A stretch of 64,000 nt of DNA, from NCBI RefSeq assembly GCF_014230145.1, contig NZ_JACHVC010000007.1, positions 348,035 to 412,034 of the forward strand, read 5' to 3'. A program made the translations under genes and the position numbers. Positions 45,255-53,520 of this stretch are shown here, piece after piece; position 1 is the stretch's first letter; each line of letters opens with the position of its first letter. Origin of the DNA: Pelagicoccus albus. GTDB lineage: Bacteria; Verrucomicrobiota; Verrucomicrobiia; Opitutales; Opitutaceae. The notes below the pieces were generated by a model. It was not told the origin of the DNA. It made no database searches and saw only the letters and a list, made by a program, of their open reading frames with translations.

Positions 45255-45475
45255 GGCCCGATATTAGGCCCCGCTCGGTCCCGTTGCAATCTTTAATGTA
45301 AACAAAAAACGGATACGTAGCTCCGATTCGGACCTTGACTCCTTCACTTTCCTTCGAGCGCCAGCTCGAAGCCATCTCAACAAGTCGCGGCAAGCGTCCC
45401 CTGCCGCGATCCTAAAGCCGCCGTCCAGTAGGCGGTATACGAAAATTGGGGACAAAAACCAAATCCATAAAACTA

Positions 45476-45868
45476 ATGTTCATATCCAAAGAAAAAGTCG
45501 CCGAAGTGAAACGCCGCGTATCCCTAGCCGATATCGTAGCCCAAGACACCGATCTCTTCGATCGGGATGGCTACTTCGTAGGGGAGAGCCCATTTTCGGG
45601 CAAAGGAAACGAAGGGCCCATATACGTAAATACGGACCTCAACCGCTTCTCCTGCCAGGTAACGGGCGAAAGGGGGGATAATATAGCCTATATCATGCTT
45701 AGGGATGACGTCTCCTTTCTGAACGCCGTCCGCTACCTGGCGAAAATCGGCGGAATAGAAGTATCCGGCCAGTCGCGACGTCCGGCCAGACGCTTAGCTC
45801 CGCCCGCCTATCCAGAGCTCAACTTCGGACCCGACTGGCAGATGCCAGCCAGCCGAAGGACAGCCTGA
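45476..45868 (+). CDS. CHC2 zinc-finger-like (DnaG N-terminal) protein lacking zinc ligands
   Basis: The 130-residue protein matches the N-terminal zinc domain of DnaG primase in pattern: KRRVSLADIVAQDTDLFDRDGYFVGESPF, then LNRFSCQVTGERGDNIAYIM. The ligands C-P-F-H and C-x2-C are replaced: S38 and S41 for Cys and His, and T63 for the last Cys, leaving only C60. The ends diverge. It may bind nucleic acid by fold only. The chosen ATG follows a less likely 10-codon upstream extension. A terminator follows at 45921. Confidence 0.6.
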   Translation: MFISKEKVAEVKRRVSLADIVAQDTDLFDRDGYFVGESPFSGKGNEGPIYVNTDLNRFSCQVTGERGDNIAYIMLRDDVSFLNAVRYLAKIGGIEVSGQSRRPARRLAPPAYPELNFGPDWQMPASRRTA

Positions 45869-45920
45869 CCTTCAGGCCAGCTCCGCTCTCGGAAAGCGTG
45901 TCATTCGCCCAAAGCCACGC

Positions 45921-45962
45921 ATAGCGAAGGCCACCCGGACAAGGGCGGCCTTCGCTATTTTT
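45921..45962 (+). terminator. Rho-independent terminator
   Basis: A 12-bp perfect stem (ATAGCGAAGGCC at 45921-45932 with GGCCTTCGCTAT at 45947-45958) is followed by five T. It ends the CHC2-like transcript 50 bases past its stop. Confidence 0.92.
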
Positions 45963-47818
45963 AAGCCCACTCGGCCAAAGGTTTTCTTTGAGAGATCACA
46001 GAGAATTAGAAGTCCAGTGCTCTTCTTGGCAGAGGAACTCACACTTATAGTCTTTATGTGGTTTTCACTAAAACTCAGCGTCCTTAAAAAGCATGCTATC
46101 ATGCAAGTTCCGGTGATCCCGAAACATTGTTAGATAGCTTGAGTGAAACTGAGGCTCTCTGGGGAAATGCTGCGATTTCAGTTGATTTTTTTCACAGTAA
46201 AGGAAGGTTTGACGACGGATTGCGAGTCCTGGCTCTCATCTCGCGAGTTTTCGGGGTCCGAAACCCCTTGCCAAATTTAGTCTTCGGTAGGTAGCCGGTA
46301 TCGCGATTAAGCGTACTCTGCAAAAAGTGGAGATGGGTTTGGGCGGCCCTGTGGAACTGGGCGAAAGCACACAACAAAAATGGTTTTGGCTGGCCAAATC
46401 TTGTGTTTTTTCACCCCAAACTTTTTTGGTAACGAGACTGACAATCAATGAAGCCTAGGGGCAACAGTCCATGAATTTTGACCACGTGTAGAGTTGTGAG
46501 TTTTGCCTGCGATATCCTCGATCTGTAGAGCTTGATGTTTTTGCAGGCTGCCTGAGTTCCTTCCACGGAGATGCGATCGACGTTTAATTTCCAACACTAA
46601 AACTGGGGCGATCATCGCTCGGATTTTGCTCCTCTACATCCAGGACTAGCTTCTTAAATTTCTTTGGTTTTTGAATTCGTTCTCGGATGAATTCTTCTAA
46701 AAACTTGAGTGCTTACCGCCCTGCCGGTTAAAGCTGCTCCGGTGTTCTGGATTGGTTTAGCGAGGATTCTCTATCCGATTTTCTTCTTCATCAATCTAGG
46801 TCAAACAGCTTAAATCTTCTTTTTAGCTCATGATTTTCAGGCAGATTTTGCTGATTCATGGCTTTGAAAAATCGCAGACTGGAGCATATCTTCTCCATCC
46901 GATTTCGGACTTTTTCAGCTCGGCAAGTTGGGCATTTCGAGTGATTCAACCAACAATTCCTAAATTAGTTTCAGCTTAGTTCTAGCTCCAACCGAGAAGT
47001 TTCCTGTTCGGTCTAAGATAGGTTTTGCTTTGTTTTTTCAGCAAAGATAACTTTGCTTTCACCCATTGGGATTACTGTATCGTTGGAGATGAATTCCGGC
47101 TGCATCACAGAGTAGGGTTAGCCTCAAATGCGGTTGTAGGTGCTCTCTCGACAGATAGTTTTACTTTGTCGGCGCAAAGGAATACGGAGCAAATTTTTTC
47201 ACATGTTGAAGGATTTCGGTCAACGCCGATTGCCTAGGCATGCAGCTTTTTCCTCCGGCTAAGCTTTAGGGAAAGCCAGACAAGGTATCCATTTTGGGAA
47301 AAGTTAGCCCTTAAATGTTTAGGCACATAACACCTATTCTAGCTCCCTAGCATTTTTCCGGTGCCAGAGTTGGCAAGTACCCAAAGCCTCTGCGGTTGCT
47401 CGTTGTTCTGTTTGAAATCAGCGAAAACAGGGTAATACCCTACCGCATTCCTTAGGCATAGGTGCTTCGAACAGTGGCAGTTTTTAATCGCCAGATGATA
47501 CTAGCGTCCTCCGACCTCTTTGCATGTTTGGTAACTTTACTAGGTTATGTCTGTAAGTTTCGGAAGCTTAGCTGAACGATAGTCCTGATGGATTGGAAGC
47601 ATGTACTTTGGTTCTTAGAGTGATCTTAACCGGATGGACATTGCAGCTAACTATCGAACTCAATTTACGATTCCCATGTTCTCTCAGTAAGCATGGCTGT
47701 CGTTTGTTTTTCTTTTGAGTTGCGTGTTAACATTGTCAGATGAGCAACGCGTCCTTCTGAAGAGTTCACTGATGGATCGGTTACTTGACGACTTCCAAAA
47801 TAGTTTCCGAATCGACTA
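45963..47818. other. Long gene-poor stretch
   Basis: About 1.86 kb have no convincing gene on either strand. A 43-codon minus-strand frame (46584-46712) has a protein-like tail (FLEEFIRERIQKPKKFKKLV), open only from a stop, so it may be a remnant. A 16-bp repeat copy is at 47370-47385. The composition is AT-rich. No IS ends or transposase motifs were recognised. It may be decayed mobile DNA or the far edge of the island. Confidence 0.4.
47370..47385. repeat. 16-bp direct repeat, copy 2
   Basis: TTGGCAAGTACCCAAA is identical to 32061-32076, here in gene-poor DNA, about 430 bases before the end of the AraC gene. Confidence 0.5.
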
Positions 47819-48652
47819 TTAGCGGGATCTAGTTTTTCCGGGCGAGTAGCCGGTTTGGCGTTTGAAGGCGGCGGAGAAGGAATAGACGGAGGCGTAGCCG
47901 ACTTTGCTTGCGATTTCCTCAATGCTCATCGTGGAGGATTTCAGCATGACGCTGGCACGGCTCATTCGGAGTTTGGTTAGATGCCTCATGGGGCTGCGCT
48001 GGTAATCCTTTTGGCAGAGTCGCCTCAGATGCTCTTCGCTCATATTCGCGGAGCGGGACATCTCCAAAGTCGTCCAAGGGTATGCCAGGTTGCTCTCGAC
48101 TTTTTCCCAGAGCTTCCAAAGTCGTTGGTCGACCTCCTCGGAACCGGCGAGTCTGCGAGCGTTTGCGTCGAGTATGGTTACAAGCGCGGCCATGACATTC
48201 GGCTGAGCGGGGCCAGACGCTTCGTGCAGAAGCATTGAAACGGTTGTTTCGAAGTCGTTAGACGGCGAGTCGACGAGTTCTACTTTTTGCCCTTTTAGGG
48301 CGGGGGATGATGGGTGGTCGTCGAAGAAGATCCACGCAATGGTCCATGGTTCCGAACCGGCGATTTCGAAGCCATGGTGCTTGCCGACAGGTCCCAGAAG
48401 GGCTTGCCTCGGTTCCCAGTCGACAGACTGCCCATCGATCAATGTTCGCCCCTTTCCGGAGACCGAAACGATGATGTGGCTGTGTACTGAATTGAGTCTG
48501 ACAATGCGGTAGGGCGGCTTAAGCACGCTGTATCCTACCCAGATGAAAGGGGCGTTTTTGAGGATGGGGAAACGTTCGTTGTCCAGTGCCCGTTCCCGGC
48601 ACTCGGGACCTATGATGTGGGTTTCGCTTAAAAACTGGTTGGGGGCAGACAT
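47819..48652 (-). CDS. AraC-family transcriptional regulator with cupin-type N-terminus
   Basis: The 277-residue protein has an N-terminal AraC-binding cupin-like region (HSHIIVSVSGKGRTLIDGQSVDW, about 60-150) and a C-terminal double HTH (LEMSRSANMSEEHLRRLCQKDYQRSPMRHL, then IEEIASKVGYASVYSFSAAFKRQTGYSPGKTR). It is divergent from the GH127 gene, so it probably senses an arabinose-type sugar and controls that gene. The ATG at 48652 is taken; a second candidate ATG at 48658 also fits. Only 34 bases separate the two starts. Confidence 0.88.
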   Translation of the reverse strand: MSAPNQFLSETHIIGPECRERALDNERFPILKNAPFIWVGYSVLKPPYRIVRLNSVHSHIIVSVSGKGRTLIDGQSVDWEPRQALLGPVGKHHGFEIAGSEPWTIAWIFFDDHPSSPALKGQKVELVDSPSNDFETTVSMLLHEASGPAQPNVMAALVTILDANARRLAGSEEVDQRLWKLWEKVESNLAYPWTTLEMSRSANMSEEHLRRLCQKDYQRSPMRHLTKLRMSRASVMLKSSTMSIEEIASKVGYASVYSFSAAFKRQTGYSPGKTRSR

Positions 48653-48686
48653 TGTCATTCTTGTCCTTTTACGGTTAAATAGACCG

Positions 48687-50609
48687 ATGCGCAGAAGAAA
48701 CTTACCCATTCGAACCCTTCTTTACTCCCTCCCGATTCTAGTCGCCGTTTCGGCATCTTCCCAGGTGATCCAGATCAATAGCGTCTCTGAAGATCCGGGG
48801 GAGCAAAAGCTGGAAATCAGCTCGGAACTGCCCAAGCCAAGACTTACGAGCAGCTCGCTGGGCGAGGTCTCTTTGTTGCCCGGCCTTTTCCAAGAGCGGC
48901 GCGAGCTGACGAAGGCGTACCTTCTGCGATTGGGTACCCGAAACTTGCTGCAAAATCACATGCTTGAAGCCGGCATACGGATAGACGACCCTTCCGAAAA
49001 ACTGCACCAGGGCTGGGAGGCTCCGCACTATCAGTTGCGCGGGCATTTCGCGGGTCACTGGCTTTCGGCAGCTACTCACTACGCAGCGGTTGACCATGAT
49101 CCCTTGATGGCTGCTCGAGCCAGAGAGGTCGTTGAGCAGCTTGAGCATTGTCAGGAGTTGAATGGTGGCCAATGGGTCGCTTCCATTCCGGAAGAGTACT
49201 TCGCCTATTTGGTTGACGGTAGGCCGATTTGGTCACCCCAGTACACGCTACATAAGACTCTGATGGGATTGTTTGACGCGTATCGGTTTTCTGGTGATGA
49301 GGAAGCTTTGGCGGTCCTTGATAAGGCGTCCATCTGGTTCGACGACTGGACGCGGCGTATGATCGATGAAGGTCATGGCAAAGCGGTCTATGGCGGCGAG
49401 TGCGCGGGCATGCTTGAGCTCTGGGCGGATCTGTATGCCGTGACCGGAAATGAACGCTACTTGAAGCTAGCGTCCCGCTACGCGATGCCGGACCTGTTCC
49501 GTCGCCTTTTGGAAGGCGAGGACGCGTTGACGAACGACCACGCCAACGCGAGCGTGCCTTGGATTCAAGGAGCGGCACGCTTGTATGAAGTAACTGGAGA
49601 CGAACGCTACCGAGAGGTTGTAGAGGCGTTTTGGAAACAGGGAGTCGAGGATAGGGGAATGTTCGCTACGACGGGTAGCAACGCAGGCGAATTTTGGATT
49701 CCTCCTCAGCAGTTTGGACGCTTTCTCGGAAGCCGCACGCAGGAGCATTGCACCGTGTATAACATGATACGTGTTGCCGACTATCTGTATCGCTGGACTG
49801 GAGAAGCCCGCTACGCGGACTACATCGAACGGGCATTGTACAATGGAATCCTCGCTCAGCAGAATCCCCACACCGGGATGATCGCCTACTTTTTGCCGAA
49901 CGAACCCGGCTCCAAAAAGGTTTGGGGAACGGAGACGCATGACTTCTGGTGCTGTCATGGAACGCTGGTGCAGGCCCAATCGATGTATGAGGATCTTGTA
50001 TACTACATTTCGGACGAAGGAGTGACAGTAGGGCAGTTCCTGGCTTCCGAAGCTGCCTTTGGCGCAAGCGGAAATGAGATTCGTATTCGCCAAATGGTAG
50101 ACACAAGCGACCGCGGGCAGAATTTCGTTCGTACCGATGAGCTCACCCGTTTTGTTGTCGAGCTCGCCGTTGAAAGTGAGAGTACGGATCCTTGGGTTTT
50201 GAAAATCCGTCAACCCAGTTGGGCGATTGGGAAAGCGGAAATCACGATCGACGGCGTACCGGTCAAGGCCGGTTTGTCCGACGATGGCAGTTTGAAGATC
50301 GAGCGCAAGTGGACTGAATCCACCGTTCGCGTAGCTTTTTCGAAGCGTTTGGTACTCGAGCCACTCCCGGGAGGCGAAAACCGATTCGCGCTTCTCGACG
50401 GACCGGTTGTCTTGGCCGCTTTGACCGAGTCTGAGCCAAGTCTTTCCTTGGATTCCATAGTTTCCAAGTACGAGCACCAGTACGTTTCGGGGCGCGATTG
50501 GCAGTCCGGACATTATTTGGCCAAAACCAAGGAAGGTTCGGTTTCGCTAGTCCCAATCTACGAAATCGCCGACGAAGCGTATACGACCTATTTTCATGGA
50601 GAAGAGTAG
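48687..50609 (+). CDS. GH127-family (DUF1680) beta-L-arabinofuranosidase-like enzyme, secreted
   Basis: The 640-residue protein has a signal sequence (RTLLYSLPILVAVSASSQ) and the GH127 barrel. The metal and catalytic motif is present: E353 and C355 (QEHCTVYNM), C422 and C423 (FWCCHGT), matching the Glu/Cys/Cys-Cys set of characterised L-arabinofuranosidases. The C-terminal about 200 residues form beta domains. It releases L-arabinose from plant or algal polysaccharide or glycopeptide by family inference. The ATG at 48687 gives a proper signal peptide. The longer upstream frame overlaps the AraC gene on the other strand. Confidence 0.9.
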   Translation: MRRRNLPIRTLLYSLPILVAVSASSQVIQINSVSEDPGEQKLEISSELPKPRLTSSSLGEVSLLPGLFQERRELTKAYLLRLGTRNLLQNHMLEAGIRIDDPSEKLHQGWEAPHYQLRGHFAGHWLSAATHYAAVDHDPLMAARAREVVEQLEHCQELNGGQWVASIPEEYFAYLVDGRPIWSPQYTLHKTLMGLFDAYRFSGDEEALAVLDKASIWFDDWTRRMIDEGHGKAVYGGECAGMLELWADLYAVTGNERYLKLASRYAMPDLFRRLLEGEDALTNDHANASVPWIQGAARLYEVTGDERYREVVEAFWKQGVEDRGMFATTGSNAGEFWIPPQQFGRFLGSRTQEHCTVYNMIRVADYLYRWTGEARYADYIERALYNGILAQQNPHTGMIAYFLPNEPGSKKVWGTETHDFWCCHGTLVQAQSMYEDLVYYISDEGVTVGQFLASEAAFGASGNEIRIRQMVDTSDRGQNFVRTDELTRFVVELAVESESTDPWVLKIRQPSWAIGKAEITIDGVPVKAGLSDDGSLKIERKWTESTVRVAFSKRLVLEPLPGGENRFALLDGPVVLAALTESEPSLSLDSIVSKYEHQYVSGRDWQSGHYLAKTKEGSVSLVPIYEIADEAYTTYFHGEE

Positions 50610-50764
50610 GGAGAGTATCCGTAAAACAAGTACGTACCACTTTGCGGAGGCTTTCTGTTTGGCTCGAGGGAAGGAAGGTCAATACTGTCTCGGCAAGAGA
50701 ATGGTGTTTGGATGATAGTCTCCTCTAGTATTTGAACTTCCTCTGCTGAATCTTTGAGCCTATA

Positions 50765-52294
50765 TCAGAGCCTTGCCGCCTTCGGATGAACGAATCGCTT
50801 TGAGGAAATCTCCTCTAGATGCACGACCTTGATCAATGGAAGGGCTTCCTCAAATTTGGCCTCATGGGTTACTATGACCAAGGTTCCGTCGTATTCACTT
50901 AGTGCATCGATGACTATCTGACAGGCTTCGAAGTCCAAGTGATTCGTGGGTTCGTCCAGCACAATGACTTGTGGAGATTTAAGTGAAAGGCAGCAAAGCA
51001 CGAGTTTGACTAGCTCTCCGGAACTCAACTCGCTCACGAGCTCGTTGCATCTCGATCTATGGAATTGAGCGAGAGAAAGAGCGTGCATGCACTGTTGTGT
51101 GGTAGATCGGGATTCTTCAACTAGATAGTGAAGAATGCTTAATTCTTGTCTGAGGCTACATATCTCTTGGGAAAGGTACTCTATGCGAACGTTGGGTTTG
51201 ACCTCTATTTTCCCGTCAAGAACAAGGCCCGGTTCTGTAAAGGATCGGAGAAGTGTGGTCTTGCCGATTCCATTGTGACCTTTTATAAGCCACTTCGATC
51301 CTGCGGTTATATTGAGATCAATGGGGCCAAGCTCGAAGTGCCCGGAGTATCCTACGGTTGCGTTGATCACGGATATAACAGGCCTGTGGCTCTTGTTGTT
51401 CGATTGTAGGTCCCATCTAAATACAGGCTTTTCGAAAGGCTTGGTGGGGTCAGGCAGGCGATCGTACCTAGTCTCCATCGCTTTTGCTTGCCTTGCAGAT
51501 TTCATTGAACGCTCTCGAGCAGCTTTGATTCTTCCTTTGTCGTTGTCTTTAGGTTTCTTGTATTGGCCTTTTATGGCCCAGTTTCGCTTCTTGTTGATAG
51601 CTTGTTCCAAGCGTTTCTTCTCCTCCTTTGCCTGAAGGTATTGATGACAGCTCGACGAGAGTTGTCTCGACTTCATTTCGAGGTAATCCTGGAATAGACC
51701 TCTGAAACTGACGATGGATGAGCCTTCGTCTTCTATGCGTATATAGCGGTTGAGGCTATCCTCGAGCAACTCGCTGTTGTGAGTTATCGATACGATCGGG
51801 ATTGAGGAGTTCTGTATAGCGGACTGTAGCCAGTGGATGCCAGCGGCATCCAGGTCGTTGGTTGGTTCGTCGAGGCATGCCAGTTCCGCTTGCGAGCTGA
51901 ACGCGATAGAGAGTTCTAACTTTCGCTTCTCCCCTCCGGAGAGTTCGCAGAGTCTTCTCTCGAGGTCGAATTTTCGGGAAAGACCCATTCCATGCATCGC
52001 TTTGATCGCTAGAGCTATCGTTTCGGAGTGGATGGCTTGGTCGTGCAGATGTTGCAGAACAGTCCTATCGCTCGATTGGTAGGTGATCTCCTGAGGAACG
52101 TATGCTATATCTCCTCTGCTAGGTCCGGCTCTGTGTCCCCGGAATGTTCGATCGACGTCTGCGAGAATTCTCAGGAGTGTGGATTTTCCAGATCCGTTCG
52201 GGCCGATTATGAACGTGTTCTCATCGTCCTCCACGCTGAGGGATACATCGACGAGAACGCGCTTGTCGTTGTACGACTTTCTAATGTTGGACAG
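50765..52294 (-). CDS. ABC-F family ATPase (candidate ribosome-protection protein)
   Basis: The protein has two ABC domains without membrane segments. Numbered from a GTG at 52234 (489 residues), Walker A is GPNGSGKST (11-19), the first signature LSGGEKRK (about 98-105), LACLDEPTNDLD, a charged linker (about 190-250), then GHNGIGKTT, LSSGELVK and VIVLDEPTNHLD. The family N-terminus continues upstream of that GTG (VELSNIRKSYNDKRVLVDVSLS with the A-loop Tyr), yet that stretch has no ATG, GTG or TTG start. CTG at 52294, with GGAG five bases before, or ATC at 52306 are the options. It overlaps the MFS stop. ABC-F proteins often protect ribosomes from antibiotics. Confidence 0.85.
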   Translation of the reverse strand: MSNIRKSYNDKRVLVDVSLSVEDDENTFIIGPNGSGKSTLLRILADVDRTFRGHRAGPSRGDIAYVPQEITYQSSDRTVLQHLHDQAIHSETIALAIKAMHGMGLSRKFDLERRLCELSGGEKRKLELSIAFSSQAELACLDEPTNDLDAAGIHWLQSAIQNSSIPIVSITHNSELLEDSLNRYIRIEDEGSSIVSFRGLFQDYLEMKSRQLSSSCHQYLQAKEEKKRLEQAINKKRNWAIKGQYKKPKDNDKGRIKAARERSMKSARQAKAMETRYDRLPDPTKPFEKPVFRWDLQSNNKSHRPVISVINATVGYSGHFELGPIDLNITAGSKWLIKGHNGIGKTTLLRSFTEPGLVLDGKIEVKPNVRIEYLSQEICSLRQELSILHYLVEESRSTTQQCMHALSLAQFHRSRCNELVSELSSGELVKLVLCCLSLKSPQVIVLDEPTNHLDFEACQIVIDALSEYDGTLVIVTHEAKFEEALPLIKVVHLEEISSKRFVHPKAARL

Positions 52295-52296
52295 TT

Positions 52297-53520
52297 CTAC
52301 TCCGATGGCTCCAGACCGGTTGAGTTTGTTTTAAGTGAGTCTGAAACCATGGCGTAGGTTGCTACCGCAAGCAGAAGGACGGCCGCCCAGAGGAGAATGG
52401 ACTCGATGCTGAAGACTGTAGAAAAGAAGCCGCTCGCAATGATCGCAAAGGGAAGCCCGAGGGATCCGAAGAATTCGAAGCTTGAAATGGACTTGCCGAG
52501 GATGTCGATATCGACGGTTTTCTGAAATTCGGATACGACTTGAATTGAGGATACTACCATTGTCATCGATATCATGCAGACGCAAACCAGGCTGAGTGAC
52601 GTGTGGCTCGTAAATGCGATCACTGCGGTGAAGAGGGCGAGAAAACTTGTGGATACCACGAAGAACTTTTTGTCGGCTGGCAACTTGAGGAGCGGTAGTG
52701 TTAGAGAACCAAGTAGCCCCCCGATGCTCATGGAGACATAGTGCAATCCAAGAAGGGCTTCATTTCCCGGGTGAAGCCTGTCCACCACTGACGGCAGGAG
52801 TATCATTACTGGGGCTAGCGCTAGATTGCCGACTGCTGCCCAAATGATAAAGAATCTTAGCCGCTTAATTTTGATAGTGTACTTAAATCCCAACAGTAAA
52901 TCGTTCAACTGGAAGGAGTTCTCGTTTTCGCGATTTTCCAGTTTCTTTGGAATCTTCAGGAAGTACCCCACTAGTGCGACGATCGCGAAAGATGCCACGT
53001 TTATTCCGATCGCCGTGATGGATCCGAGATGGGCCAGTAGAAAGCCGCCTAGTGCAAAACCTAGAATGTTGGATATTTCGCTGGCTGACCGGATCGCGGA
53101 ATTCGCTGAAACAATATCTTCATTCTGAGTTGTCGCGGGCGTTAGGACGTAGACAGAGTTATGGTAAGCAGTATTGAAGATCGATTCTATTACATTGAAA
53201 ATGATTATAGAAGCCGTGAGATATTTGGAATCGGTGTAGGCGAGCAACGCTACACCGATCAAGGGGATCGTTTGCGCGGTTGCCGATATTGAGAGGATTT
53301 TCTTCGGATTGTATCTGTCGACGATTGCTCCGGCTATCGGCTGGAAGAGGATATCGGGGAGCATTCCCGACAGGAATACCAGCGACACAAGAAGCGGTGA
53401 CTTACTCGAGGAGTATACAATGGATACTGACCAGATGGTGAAAAGAGCATCGCCGAAGGTGGATGTTGAAGTTCCGAACCAAAGTTTTAGGAATTCGGGG
53501 TTTCGTTTGAATATACTCAT
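52297..53520 (-). CDS. MFS transporter, putative peptide-product exporter
   Basis: The 407-residue protein has 12 predicted segments and an MFS_3-like look (GDALFTIWSVSIVYSSSKSPLLVSLVFL, then AGAIVDRYNPKK as motif A near residue 65). Members of this type export drugs or siderophores. Its ATG overlaps the YcaO stop by four bases (ATGA), and its stop overlaps the ABC-F gene, so the three proteins are made from one coupled operon. The substrate is most likely the YcaO product, inferred from this context. Confidence 0.85.
   Translation of the reverse strand: MSIFKRNPEFLKLWFGTSTSTFGDALFTIWSVSIVYSSSKSPLLVSLVFLSGMLPDILFQPIAGAIVDRYNPKKILSISATAQTIPLIGVALLAYTDSKYLTASIIIFNVIESIFNTAYHNSVYVLTPATTQNEDIVSANSAIRSASEISNILGFALGGFLLAHLGSITAIGINVASFAIVALVGYFLKIPKKLENRENENSFQLNDLLLGFKYTIKIKRLRFFIIWAAVGNLALAPVMILLPSVVDRLHPGNEALLGLHYVSMSIGGLLGSLTLPLLKLPADKKFFVVSTSFLALFTAVIAFTSHTSLSLVCVCMISMTMVVSSIQVVSEFQKTVDIDILGKSISSFEFFGSLGLPFAIIASGFFSTVFSIESILLWAAVLLLAVATYAMVSDSLKTNSTGLEPSE

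Noticed and set aside
47025..47237. 70-codon plus-strand ORF in the gene-poor tract
   Set aside because: No ribosome site, no protein family pattern, and surrounding sequence is AT-rich with random stops.
48543..48686. N-terminal extension of the GH127 frame
   Set aside because: It is antisense to the AraC start region, and the signal peptide begins at 48687.
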